A stretch of 64,000 nucleotides of DNA from a gamma proteobacterium HTCC2207 (GTDB taxonomy: Bacteria > Pseudomonadota > Gammaproteobacteria > Pseudomonadales > Porticoccaceae). Positions within the stretch are counted from its first letter, which is position 1. The number at the start of each line of letters is the position of its first letter. The translations under genes were made by a program, and so were the position numbers. The notes under the pieces were generated by a model. The model did no database searches. It was not told where the DNA came from and saw only the letters and a program-made list of their open reading frames with translations. The stretch covers positions 320,454 to 384,453 of the forward strand of contig CH672398.1 in NCBI GenBank assembly GCA_000153445.1, given 5' to 3'. Below, piece after piece: positions 26,993-36,044 of this stretch.

Positions 26993-27987
26993 TTCATAAA
27001 AATGATCAACCGATAGTTATATTGACGGGTCATAGAAAGTCAGGAACTAGCCTACTTCATAGGCTTTTTGATGGAGTTAACAGTTTAAACAGTTATCCTG
27101 TCGATATATCGGTTCTGTACGCATATTTCCCTTACTTTACCTCCGATAGCGCATTATCAGATAAGCAATTAGAGTCGAGACTGCATCTAGTGGTAAGTAG
27201 GAGCCTCGAATACTTATTAACGCATAACCCGAGTGCAGTCGACATTGGCAAGTATACCAAGCTACTAAAAACCGAAATTGTTGGGGCCAACCTGAGAAGT
27301 CGCTATGACATTCTTGAGGCTATTAGGGAATCCTGGTCTAAATATAACGGAATCTCATCAAACTCCTTGCCTTTCCTGTTTAAAGAAACATCGCAGAGTA
27401 TTTTTCTAGAAAGATTTTTGTCTATGTACCCGAACTTGAAGATGATCTCTGTCGTTAGAGATCCGAGAGATAACTTCGCTGCAATTTTTGATGGGGTTAA
27501 TCGCTATTATTCAAAAATGGGAGAGGGCGAACTAGAATCTATAAGTAGTTTGATTAACAGAGGTCGCATGGATATGTTGTCGGCGGCTATGAACCAGGAA
27601 AAATATCCCGAATCCTTTCTTGCAATCAAATTTGAGGACTTAGTTAGTTCTCCTGAGCGTGTGTTGAAGAGTATCTCGAAATTTTTGGATATTGAGTTTG
27701 ATCCAGTAATGCTTATTCCTTCTGTTTTTGGTGTTGGTTACAGCGGTAATAGCCATGATGGCAATAGCATCATAGGTGTATCCTCCAGTAGGGTTGGCGC
27801 TTGGAGATCGAGAGTCTCCGAATCCAGTATTAAAATAATTGAGTACTGGCTCGCTAAAGAAATGGACGTTTGGGGTTATCAATTGGAATTTTCGGAGGCG
27901 CAGTCGCACAAAGAATTTTCCGGTTTTTATGAGCAGTATAATTCTAGATACTTTTATAGTGATAGCTTTGTCATGGAGGAGGGTTAG
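26986..27987 (+). CDS. Sulfotransferase-family protein
   Basis: A 333-residue protein with the PAPS-binding pattern of sulfotransferases: a 5'-phosphosulfate loop GHRKSGTSLLHRLFDG (about residues 14-29) and a 3'-phosphate motif SVVRDPRDNFAAI (about 154-166). It would move sulfate from PAPS to a hydroxyl, plausibly on the polysaccharide. It overlaps pseI by 7 bp (GTG 26986; TTG 26989 is the alternative). cysC, which makes PAPS, lies at 61458-62075. Some related proteins in glycan loci have unproven activity. Confidence 0.83.
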   Translation: MLIHKNDQPIVILTGHRKSGTSLLHRLFDGVNSLNSYPVDISVLYAYFPYFTSDSALSDKQLESRLHLVVSRSLEYLLTHNPSAVDIGKYTKLLKTEIVGANLRSRYDILEAIRESWSKYNGISSNSLPFLFKETSQSIFLERFLSMYPNLKMISVVRDPRDNFAAIFDGVNRYYSKMGEGELESISSLINRGRMDMLSAAMNQEKYPESFLAIKFEDLVSSPERVLKSISKFLDIEFDPVMLIPSVFGVGYSGNSHDGNSIIGVSSSRVGAWRSRVSESSIKIIEYWLAKEMDVWGYQLEFSEAQSHKEFSGFYEQYNSRYFYSDSFVMEEG

Positions 27988-29286
27988 TTGTTAAATATCG
28001 ACAATAAAATTGGAAGTGAGATGTACTCTTGGGCAGAGGATCTGTTTCCAATATGCCGAAGTCTGACTGGACCAGGAGTCAGGGAAACCCTCAATTATCT
28101 AAAGAAACTGATCCCCGAGCTTAAAATCGAAAGTGTTCCTTCAGGCTATAAAGCGTTTGATTGGACTGTTCCAAAAGAGTGGAGCGTAGTAGCAGCATAT
28201 ATTGAAGATGACAAAGGAAATGTTGTAGTTGATTTTAAGGACAATAATCTTCATTTAGTTGGATACTCACACTCGATTGACAAGTGGGTTGAATTAGATG
28301 AATTAGATGACCATTTGTTTTCACTGCCAGAGCAGCCAACTGCTATTCCATATGTTACTTCTTATTACGACTTAAATTGGGGTTTCTGTATTACCGATAT
28401 TCTTCGGAAGCAGCTCAAGGAAGGAAAATACCATGTAGTTATTGATTCAAAGCTGGAAGATGGAGTCTTGAATTATGGTGAGCTAATTATTCCTGGAGAA
28501 ACTGATCGTGAAATCCTACTTTCTACCTATATCTGTCATCCGTCTATGGCTAATAATGAATTATCAGGTCCAGTTGTAACGACTGCTTTAGCAAAATGGC
28601 TTATGGGGCAGATGAACAGAAAATATACCTATAGAATTCTATTTGTTCCTGAAACAATTGGCTCAATTGTTTACCTTAGCAAGCACTTAGAGCACTTGAA
28701 AAAAAAGGTAGATGCAGGCCTTGTTGTAACCTGCGTTGGTGATGACCGCGATTATTCATTTTTGCCATCGCGTTTGGGATCAACCCTTATAGACCGTGTT
28801 TCATTAAGTGTGATGTCGAGTTTTATAGGAGAGTTTAAGAAGTATAGTTTTCTAGATAGAGGCAGCGATGAAAGACAGTTTTGCTCTCCAGGAGTCGATT
28901 TGCCAGTGGCATCAATCATGCGGACCAAGTATGGGATATATCCAGAGTATCATACCTCTCTGGATGATCTTTCTTTAATATCCCCAGCAGGTTTAAGTGG
29001 AGGATACAGCCTGATTAAAAAGGTGATTCAATGCTTAGAATTAAATAATACTTATATAAGCAAAGTTTTTTGTGAGCCACAACTAGGCAAGCGTAATTTG
29101 TATCCGCGTCTGTCAACTAAGAGCAAGGCGGATTATGTTGAGGCTGAGATCATCCTTAATGTTTTGGCATATTGTGACGGTCAGACTGATTTATTAAGAA
29201 TTTCTGAGATATTAAAAAAGTCTATCTTTGAGCTAAAAGACGTTGTGAATATCTTGATAGACAATGCTCTGATAGAGGAATTATGA
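27988..29286 (+). CDS. DUF4910 aminopeptidase-like protein
   Basis: A 432-residue member of the DUF4910 / M28-like group with a C-terminal winged-helix region. It shows EMYSWAEDLFPICRSLTGPGVRETL at the start, a peptidase-like metal region LLSTYICHPSMANNELSGP, FVPETIGSI, and YPEYHTSLDDLSL. Such proteins are common in polysaccharide and nonulosonic-acid loci but their substrate is unknown; removal of an acyl or aminoacyl group is a guess. It starts at TTG directly after the previous stop, with GGAGGA 7 bp upstream, and overlaps the next gene by 4 bp. Confidence 0.85.
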   Translation: MLNIDNKIGSEMYSWAEDLFPICRSLTGPGVRETLNYLKKLIPELKIESVPSGYKAFDWTVPKEWSVVAAYIEDDKGNVVVDFKDNNLHLVGYSHSIDKWVELDELDDHLFSLPEQPTAIPYVTSYYDLNWGFCITDILRKQLKEGKYHVVIDSKLEDGVLNYGELIIPGETDREILLSTYICHPSMANNELSGPVVTTALAKWLMGQMNRKYTYRILFVPETIGSIVYLSKHLEHLKKKVDAGLVVTCVGDDRDYSFLPSRLGSTLIDRVSLSVMSSFIGEFKKYSFLDRGSDERQFCSPGVDLPVASIMRTKYGIYPEYHTSLDDLSLISPAGLSGGYSLIKKVIQCLELNNTYISKVFCEPQLGKRNLYPRLSTKSKADYVEAEIILNVLAYCDGQTDLLRISEILKKSIFELKDVVNILIDNALIEEL

Positions 29287-30176
29287 TCAATATGAAAAAT
29301 GAAGATAATTCATTTCAGTTTTTTTTAAATGATTATATGACTCGTTGCTATGAGAGCCATGACTGGCTGTCCGAGATTATCGAGGCTCGAGGGCTGTCAG
29401 ATAATAAGAACATCTACCAATTAAGCAGGGGTCAATTAAAAACTTTTCGTGATTTCTATGATGATATGATCGCGGTTATTTATGGTTCTGTAAAGATACG
29501 AAACCAAAATAATGTTTATGATGTTACTCGTGTTGTATATCATCCAAAATTTGGGTGGGTTACTTCATGCGATCATACAGATTTTGAAAAGAATGAATTG
29601 AAAGTCTTTCTTGGAAAAATAAGTTTGCTCGAGAAGACCTCCATTGTCATGGGGAAACGCTCTTACATTTCGGGTCCGAGTTTCGTGCGTGGTGGTGGTA
29701 GGTTCCTCGTAGGTTCATATTGTAACCTGGCTGAGAATCTCAAAATATTTACTGGGAGCGATGCGCACCCTCTTAATCACGCGGCTATGATGAATTTTCA
29801 TGGTAACAGTCGGTTGGTTGAGGATGGGCTTTCTATGAACCTTACATATAAAGAACTTCCAGATAGTACATCGTGTGTTGAAATGGGCAATGATGTGTGG
29901 ATTGGACGTGATGTAACTCTTAAAAATGGCGTAAATGTTGGCGATGGCTGTGTAATAGGGCAGCATAGTTTGGTCTTAAATGACTGCCTGCCCTACGGAG
30001 TATACGTTGGGTCGCCAGCTCGTCTAATCAGATTTCGATTCCCAGAACATACAATTCAAGATTTGTGCTCCTTAAAGTGGTGGGATTGGCCGCTGTCAAG
30101 AATCCTAAGGAATGAAAAATTCTTCGGTACAGACTTGAGCTCCTATAAAGGAGATATCTCAGATCTTGTCTTGTGA
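29283..30176 (+). CDS. CatB-like hexapeptide-repeat acyltransferase
   Basis: A 297-residue protein. The C-terminal half is a left-handed beta-helix acyltransferase (EMGNDVWIGRDVTLKNGVNVGDGCVIG, then GVYVGSPARLIRFRF), as in CatB/VatD-type acetyltransferases. The catalytic-type His sits in TGSDAHPLNHAA. The N-terminal ~110 residues are an extra domain I do not recognise. It probably O- or N-acetylates a sugar. It is coupled to the DUF4910 gene by a 4-bp overlap. Confidence 0.83.
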   Translation: MINMKNEDNSFQFFLNDYMTRCYESHDWLSEIIEARGLSDNKNIYQLSRGQLKTFRDFYDDMIAVIYGSVKIRNQNNVYDVTRVVYHPKFGWVTSCDHTDFEKNELKVFLGKISLLEKTSIVMGKRSYISGPSFVRGGGRFLVGSYCNLAENLKIFTGSDAHPLNHAAMMNFHGNSRLVEDGLSMNLTYKELPDSTSCVEMGNDVWIGRDVTLKNGVNVGDGCVIGQHSLVLNDCLPYGVYVGSPARLIRFRFPEHTIQDLCSLKWWDWPLSRILRNEKFFGTDLSSYKGDISDLVL

Positions 30177-30299
30177 ATTGCAGTGTGTTTATCCCTGAAA
30201 GGTTATGTACCTATGGTGATTGAGTTATTGTTTATAGCCATTTTGGGTCGAGAAAATTTGGTAAGGTTCCGTTTTAGTTGGTAGTTGAGAGATCTATAT

Positions 30300-32048
30300 A
30301 TGAAAGATAAGGCTTTGATCTTAAGTGGCATCAAGGAAGCTTGGACGGAAGCTCAATCACATGTTTTTGTTGGAGCGTGGTGCGCATTAGGCACGGACTT
30401 GAACAGCGTTGATTTTGAAGTTAGTAGTTATCACTGGTCAGATAGAGAAAAATTTGCGAAAGATTATCAGTACATATGGAACCTCTACCATAGAATTCTA
30501 TCGTCGGTTGTGACATACCTCAATAGTTATCATGGAACTAAGCATTCAGAAAGGTATTGGGAGTTAGTAATCGGGCCGTGGCTAATAACTATCATTCCTG
30601 CGCTTTTTGATAGATGGGAGTCTATAGATCTAACATTGAAAAACTCATCTTACAGCAAGGTTAAAGTAAACCGGAATGAATTGTCGGACCTTTTACGACG
30701 AGACTATACTTCGTCAAACAATTCTCTAAAGGATGATATTTATAACTTCTCGATTTTCTCGGAAATAATACTTTTTTTAAAGCCATCAGGTATTACGATA
30801 AGTTATAGCAATGTAAGAAATCCAGAGAAAAATAGAACGGTGAAATGGTTAGAGCGGTCAAAGATTAAATTAATCTCTGTTGTTGACTATATTAGTTTAA
30901 AGTTAAATCCAACGCAGAGTGTTGCAATTGTTCAAAGTTATATAGATATAAGGTCCCTTTTAGCGATATTTTCCGGAATAGGCCAGTTGCCTAATTGGCA
31001 TAAAGCGCTTACTTCATCTCATGTAGGCCTTCCAGAGGATTTTCTGGTCAGAGATAGCAATCTTGATTTTATAGCTACAAACGAGTTTGAGCAGTTTTTA
31101 GGTCGACAGTTAGTCAATTTTATTCCTGCTGCATACTTAGAGAATTATAATATTCTGGAAGCAAAGGCGTCACGTTACAAACATTCGCCAGTGGTAATTA
31201 TAACTGCTAACAGCCACATTTCTGATGACGCTTTTAAAATCTGGTGTGCACGCCAGGTTGTTTACCGTGGCGCTAGTCTGATTATCTCTTCTCACGGTGG
31301 CGCTTTAAAGTCGAGATATACTCTCTTCACCGATTATGAAGAAAAAGTATGCGATAAACGAATAGTTTGGCATAAATCGTTGTCCAATAAACAAGTCAGG
31401 CTGCCCGCCAATAAATTTTTGGGAAAAAAAATTAAAAGATCGATCAACGCCGGCCCAGTAACTTTAATTGGGCTTGATATGGACAAATATGTTTCAGGAA
31501 TGGCTAGTGGGCCATTGTCCTCTCTGATGCTGGAAGAGGCTAAAAGCATCGCTACGCTGATTAGGTTATGCAGAGCTAGTTACTCTCGGGTCGTTGAATA
31601 TTATCCATATCCGTCAACAAATTGGAACGTAAGTCAGGTATTGTATTCTGAATTTGGTGAAATCTGCCAATCAAATTTGGTTTCTTTTGATGAGGTTATT
31701 AGCGAGTCGTCAATTCTTATTTGTACATATCCGCAAACTACATTTTCTGGTGCGATGATGTCAGGGAAGCCGGTAGTACTTGTGTTTTCGTTGTCTTACT
31801 GGGAATTGGACTCATCGTTTAATACAACATTAACAGCTTTGAGTGAGGCAAATATTTTGTTTTGGAGCGTAGAATCTGCGGCAGCTCATATCAATCAAAT
31901 TTATGATGATCCTTTAAGTTGGTGGGATTCTGCGAAAGTGGTTCAAGCCCGAGAGCTTTTCTTTTCTGAATGTGTTTCCGTTAATCCAAACGGAACGGAC
32001 GTTTGGGCTCAATTTTTAAATCAACAAGTTAATTGGTCGAAAAAATGA
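30300..32048 (+). CDS. LIC12162-family putative transferase
   Basis: A 582-residue protein resembling the LIC12162 (TIGR04331) family named from Leptospira: an N-terminal LILSGIKEAWT..., then FVGAWC, and a C-terminal GT-B-like part with TANSHISDDAFKIWCA, ISSHGGALKSRYT and CTYPQTTFSGAMMSGKPVV. The last two look like nucleotide-sugar-binding loops of glycosyltransferases. The function is unproven. Homologues often lie near nonulosonic-acid genes, so transfer of pseudaminic acid is a reasonable hypothesis. ATG 30300 is chosen with GAGAG 7 bp upstream. Confidence 0.82.
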   Translation: MKDKALILSGIKEAWTEAQSHVFVGAWCALGTDLNSVDFEVSSYHWSDREKFAKDYQYIWNLYHRILSSVVTYLNSYHGTKHSERYWELVIGPWLITIIPALFDRWESIDLTLKNSSYSKVKVNRNELSDLLRRDYTSSNNSLKDDIYNFSIFSEIILFLKPSGITISYSNVRNPEKNRTVKWLERSKIKLISVVDYISLKLNPTQSVAIVQSYIDIRSLLAIFSGIGQLPNWHKALTSSHVGLPEDFLVRDSNLDFIATNEFEQFLGRQLVNFIPAAYLENYNILEAKASRYKHSPVVIITANSHISDDAFKIWCARQVVYRGASLIISSHGGALKSRYTLFTDYEEKVCDKRIVWHKSLSNKQVRLPANKFLGKKIKRSINAGPVTLIGLDMDKYVSGMASGPLSSLMLEEAKSIATLIRLCRASYSRVVEYYPYPSTNWNVSQVLYSEFGEICQSNLVSFDEVISESSILICTYPQTTFSGAMMSGKPVVLVFSLSYWELDSSFNTTLTALSEANILFWSVESAAAHINQIYDDPLSWWDSAKVVQARELFFSECVSVNPNGTDVWAQFLNQQVNWSKK

Positions 32049-32082
32049 GTATGACGCATACTTCTTGTACTAGTAACTACTA

Positions 32083-33606
32083 ATGCTTGGTTCCCTAAAA
32101 AAAGATTTGGTGCATATATACGGTTGGCAGTTATTATCTCTATGCACACGCTTCGCTTCATTATTGATAGTGGTGCCACTGCTGGCAGGAGATTCAGAAT
32201 TATTTGGTATATATTCGATATGCGTCAGTATTGTTATGTATTTAAGTTATGCTGACTTTGGGTTTCTCGCATCTGGACAAAAATTCGCTGCTGAAGCATT
32301 TGCTGCGGCTAGATTACAAGATGAAATCTCTATTACGGGGTTCACATTTTTTATTCTTGTAGTGATGTTTATTCCCTTCGTTTTTATTGGTTGTTACCTC
32401 GCATTTGCGCCCACTATTTTAATTAATGGCTTGTCAGATATTAATTTCCCTGTAGCTCAAAATTTACTTCTGATCATCGGATTATTGGTTCCCATTCAAA
32501 TCCTACTTGAAAGGTTGTCGATTTGTATAACAGCGATTCGGTTGAAGGACTATTTAGTCACTCGAGTAAATGTCGGCGCCAACATGGTAAAAATATTCGG
32601 CATATTTTTGTTTCAAGACGGAGAAGGTATCAGGCTTGCGGAGTATTTTTTATTCACGACACTTATTTCAATCCTTGTCGCCCTTTTAGTGACAATTATG
32701 GTGTCAAAGCGATTAGGCTATGACTTAAAGCTGCTGATTGTAAATATTAGATTTGATAAAGTGCTTTACAGTAGGCTTAGTAAATTGTCATGGAATACCT
32801 TTTTACTAACTATAGCGTTTATGATTTATTACGAAGCTGACTTGATTATAATTGGGAAGTTAATGGGTCCGGAAGAAGTGGCCTTGTATGCCGTCGGTTT
32901 TACCCTCATTAATTTTCTTAGAAATATTTTCAATATCATCTATGCGCCATTCTCTCATCGCCTCAATCATTTTGCGGGAGTTAAAAATACAGAGAGCATG
33001 GTTACATTATTCCATAAACTCATTTTTTATGGTCTTCCGTTTTATGTGATTTCGCTAACAATACTTGTTTTAGTCTCCGAATATCTAATTATTTATTGGG
33101 TAGGTGTTGAATACGAGGACTCCATCTGGCTAGCAAAACTGTTATTTATTAGCCTGGCATTCGGGTTTTTGGTAAAGCCGGCCGGATATTTCTTCAATTC
33201 CACTCTAAATTATGGCTATATCAGAATGCTAGCAATTGTTGGCGTACTTGTCTTTCTTGGATCATTGTTGGTTCTATATCCTCAATATGGGTTAGCTAGT
33301 TTTGCCATTTCTAAGATCTTGGTTGGTTTTTCCCTCTTTGTCGTTTGCATTTACGGACTTCGCAGTCATGTTTGGGTCCTTCGCGAGCTCATTAAAATAA
33401 TGCCGGTTCTTTTGATTTGCTTTATAACGCTAGTTATGGGTTTGCCTTACTTACTCGATAGTATTTTTGAAATTACCGGCAAAAGTATTCTTAATCTATC
33501 GATTTTGTTTCTACTATGTTCGGCGATCTTTCTAATATCCCTATCCTCAATTTTTATAAGCAGTAAGTCCGTGAGAACAGAAATTAAGAGGGTTTTGTCG
33601 AGTTAG
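32083..33606 (+). CDS. wzx: Wzx-type oligosaccharide flippase
   Basis: A 507-residue membrane protein with about 12-14 hydrophobic helices and almost no soluble part, matching the MOP-superfamily polysaccharide flippases. The typical start GWQLLSLCTRFASLLIVVPLLAG and the central YYEADLIIIGKLMGPEEVALYAVG support this. It would flip the finished undecaprenyl-linked repeat unit to the periplasm, where the Wzy-like protein (42553-43770) polymerises it. It is the only flippase in the window. Confidence 0.9.
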   Translation: MLGSLKKDLVHIYGWQLLSLCTRFASLLIVVPLLAGDSELFGIYSICVSIVMYLSYADFGFLASGQKFAAEAFAAARLQDEISITGFTFFILVVMFIPFVFIGCYLAFAPTILINGLSDINFPVAQNLLLIIGLLVPIQILLERLSICITAIRLKDYLVTRVNVGANMVKIFGIFLFQDGEGIRLAEYFLFTTLISILVALLVTIMVSKRLGYDLKLLIVNIRFDKVLYSRLSKLSWNTFLLTIAFMIYYEADLIIIGKLMGPEEVALYAVGFTLINFLRNIFNIIYAPFSHRLNHFAGVKNTESMVTLFHKLIFYGLPFYVISLTILVLVSEYLIIYWVGVEYEDSIWLAKLLFISLAFGFLVKPAGYFFNSTLNYGYIRMLAIVGVLVFLGSLLVLYPQYGLASFAISKILVGFSLFVVCIYGLRSHVWVLRELIKIMPVLLICFITLVMGLPYLLDSIFEITGKSILNLSILFLLCSAIFLISLSSIFISSKSVRTEIKRVLSS

Positions 33607-33748
33607 TGAAAAGAGTATCAATTTTATCACTATCACTTTAATGGATTGCGATAGGTTGTCCCGTTTTTATGTTTGCTATAGAGAGACTGATGTTAGGGCA
33701 ACTAATGTTTATTGTTAATTGTACAGATTTTTAGAGGAACATTGGATT

Positions 33749-34498
33749 ATGACAAGCTACAATAAGGTTTGTTTAGTTACCGGGGGTACTGGTGGGATTG
33801 GTGCTTCTATATCACGAAGGATGAGTGCTTGTGGTTTTCATGTTATAGCTACCTGTCGAATAAAGTCAGAAGCAGAAATTCTCGCTTTGAAGAATGAACT
33901 TTTCCCTGAGAATGATAACATCGATATCTTGCCAGTCGATGTTTCAAGCTACGAGTCTTGTAGTAGCCTGATAAATAAAGTAACCCAAAAATATGGTGTT
34001 ATCTCGGTACTAATTAATAATGCAGGCATTACAGCCGATTCATCGTTTAAAAAGATGAGCCTAGATCAGTGGCAATCGGTTGTAAGTTGTAACCTTGATT
34101 CTATGTTTAACATGTCCAAGTTAGTGTTTTCACCGATGTGTGTTCAAGGGTGGGGCCGCATAATCAATATTTCTTCAATAAACGCACAAAAAGGGCAATT
34201 TGGTCAGGCAAATTATGCAGCGTCCAAAGCTGGGATTTTAGGTTTTACCAAATCTTTAGCTGCAGAGGGCGCAAGCTCGGGAGTAACTGTTAACTCTGTT
34301 TCGCCAGGTTATATTGCCACGCGTATGGTTATGAAATTGCCTGATGATATTAAGGAATACATCGTATCTGGCATTCCGGTTGGTCGGTTTGGGCGTCCCG
34401 ATGAGATAGCCCATACTATTAAATTCATTGTTGACGAAAACAGCGGCTTCTTGACTGGTAGTAATATTGCGGTCAATGGTGGCCAGCATATGTTTTAG
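33749..34498 (+). CDS. Acetoacetyl-CoA reductase-like SDR (PhaB-like)
   Basis: A 249-residue classical SDR with TGGTGGIGASI (cofactor), NNAGIT, and the catalytic Ser/Tyr/Lys in NISSINAQKGQFGQANYAASK. The block GQFGQANY, TVNSVSPGYIAT and the ending NGGQHMF match acetoacetyl-CoA reductases (PhaB/PhbB) more closely than FabG. It would make 3-hydroxybutyryl-CoA (or -ACP). The acyltransferase-fold gene starts 8 bp later, suggesting the acyl group is put on a sugar. ATG 33749 follows GAGGAAC. Confidence 0.87.
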   Translation: MTSYNKVCLVTGGTGGIGASISRRMSACGFHVIATCRIKSEAEILALKNELFPENDNIDILPVDVSSYESCSSLINKVTQKYGVISVLINNAGITADSSFKKMSLDQWQSVVSCNLDSMFNMSKLVFSPMCVQGWGRIINISSINAQKGQFGQANYAASKAGILGFTKSLAAEGASSGVTVNSVSPGYIATRMVMKLPDDIKEYIVSGIPVGRFGRPDEIAHTIKFIVDENSGFLTGSNIAVNGGQHMF

Positions 34499-34505
34499 GA
34501 TAGTT

Positions 34506-35459
34506 ATGGCTAACGATAGTTTAAAGAATAAAATAATGGCTGTTTCGCCTCACATTGAGATGATTACGCGAAGGTTGTATTGGGCAAATGTTAAGTATCT
34601 GTCGAGGTTTGTAAAAGCTAAAAGGAATCGTCCACTTGATAAATTAGATTACGATAAAATAAGTGATCTTCTAAAATCATGGGGTGTTGAGCAAGGATCA
34701 TTGCTTGTTACGCATTCATCGTATGGATCTTTAAAAGGTAGAGGTAAGAACGCGAACGAAATAATTGATTTTCTGCTTCAGTTATTGGGTCCAAGTGGGA
34801 CATTAGCGATGCCTGCGATGCCAAAATTTAATAATAGTGGCGATTATGAGACATACTTGACGAAAAAAAACCTTGCTACAGAAGAGTTTGAATATGATGT
34901 CCAAGAATCAAAAATAACCACTGGGGTTCTCCCTCTTATGCTTCACAAGCGACGAGGGTCAGTTCGAAGTCGCTTTCCAATAAATACATTGGTGTCGCTT
35001 GGTCCACTTTCTACTCAATTATTTCAGGATGAATTTAGCAATAGGTCACCTCTCGCATGTGGGGTTGGATCTGCTTGGCAAAAGGTTGCTGAAAATAATG
35101 GAAAAATCTTAGCATTTGGTACAGATTTGACTCATAGTTTGACTTCTATCCATGTTTCTGAAGACGCTTATGAATCTGAATGGCCCATTAATGATTGGTA
35201 CATAGAAAAAAACTTTAAGATCGTTGATAAAGGCTTTGTTCAGAAAAGTATCATTCGAGAACGGCGGCCTCATTGGGGTGCTCTCCACTATGGAGAGCGG
35301 ACTTTGTGCAAAGATCTTGTCAAGCAGGGTATCCTTCGGACTTCGAGTGAGCTGGGCGTGTTAATTGAGATGATCGATGCCAGAGAGTTAAATAATTTCC
35401 TGAGAGCTAAACAAAAGGTAACTCCCGGATATCCGTATTTTTGGGTGAAATCAATCTGA
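34506..35459 (+). CDS. AAC(3)-family N-acyltransferase
   Basis: A 317-residue protein of the aminoglycoside 3-N-acetyltransferase family: LLVTHSSYGSLKGRG, LLQLLGPSGTLAMPAMP, and the conserved THSLTSIHVSED. Known AAC(3) enzymes use acetyl-CoA to acylate amino sugars of drugs. Homologues inside polysaccharide clusters more likely N-acylate a glycan amino sugar. The upstream PhaB-like gene (8 bp away) suggests a 3-hydroxybutyryl donor. Nothing here supports drug resistance. Confidence 0.85.
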   Translation: MANDSLKNKIMAVSPHIEMITRRLYWANVKYLSRFVKAKRNRPLDKLDYDKISDLLKSWGVEQGSLLVTHSSYGSLKGRGKNANEIIDFLLQLLGPSGTLAMPAMPKFNNSGDYETYLTKKNLATEEFEYDVQESKITTGVLPLMLHKRRGSVRSRFPINTLVSLGPLSTQLFQDEFSNRSPLACGVGSAWQKVAENNGKILAFGTDLTHSLTSIHVSEDAYESEWPINDWYIEKNFKIVDKGFVQKSIIRERRPHWGALHYGERTLCKDLVKQGILRTSSELGVLIEMIDARELNNFLRAKQKVTPGYPYFWVKSI

Positions 35460-35584
35460 AAGGTTGGTGTTTTCTATTCGTTGCACTGCACCGCCTTTAG
35501 ATGTCGCATGGATGCTCATGACAAAACGTTTACTGAGATATTTTAAAGTGTTGTTTGACACTACCGTTGTCATACACTAACAAT

Positions 35585-35927
35585 ATGATTAATTTTAAAA
35601 ATAAATACCTTGATTTAATGAAATTATTTTTTAGGTCAAGTTTTGGTAATGCATGCTGTCAATCAGTTGGACGTTGATGAGAAGAGTGACTTTAGTTTTT
35701 TACACGTTTTATTTTATCTCCCCGGTGTTTCCGCATTTTTCTTTGTAAGTAGATTTTTGATCTATGCAGCATAGGAAAAATCAATAAGTAATTAGCATTA
35801 CTTTAGGAATCGTTTCAACCGACTTTTTCCTCGACTTGTTTTTGCCTCGCTAGGAATGGCCCTGATCAGTTGGTAATGTATCGAACAACCTGCACTCAAA
35901 ATGAAGGTCCACTCAGTCAGAAATTAA
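35585..35927 (+). pseudogene. Acyltransferase-3 remnant (internal deletion, frameshift)
   Basis: The stretch keeps pieces of a protein like the one at 16868-17908. The opening MINFKNKYLDLMKLFF is followed by a frameshift, then VLVMHAVNQLD, LPGVSAFFFVSRFLIYAA, a stop, and RFNRLFPRLVFASLG. It then jumps straight to the C-terminal IEQPALKMKVHS and a stop at 35925-35927. About two-thirds of the gene is missing. It is clearly dead. The remainder of the 35460-36044 gap shows nothing else. Confidence 0.85.
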
Positions 35928-36044
35928 TCTTAAAACTCGCTAAAATTATAAATTTTAATTAAAAGGAGCTTTTTTTCATATGCTGATTAAACTGAATCAA
36001 TCATTAAAAATTTTCCATTCAATCCACTTGTTGAAGCCATAACA

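Noticed and set aside
34506..35459. AAC(3)-family gene as antibiotic resistance
   Set aside because: Its place in a polysaccharide operon, next to a PhaB-like gene, fits glycan acylation. There is no resistance context.
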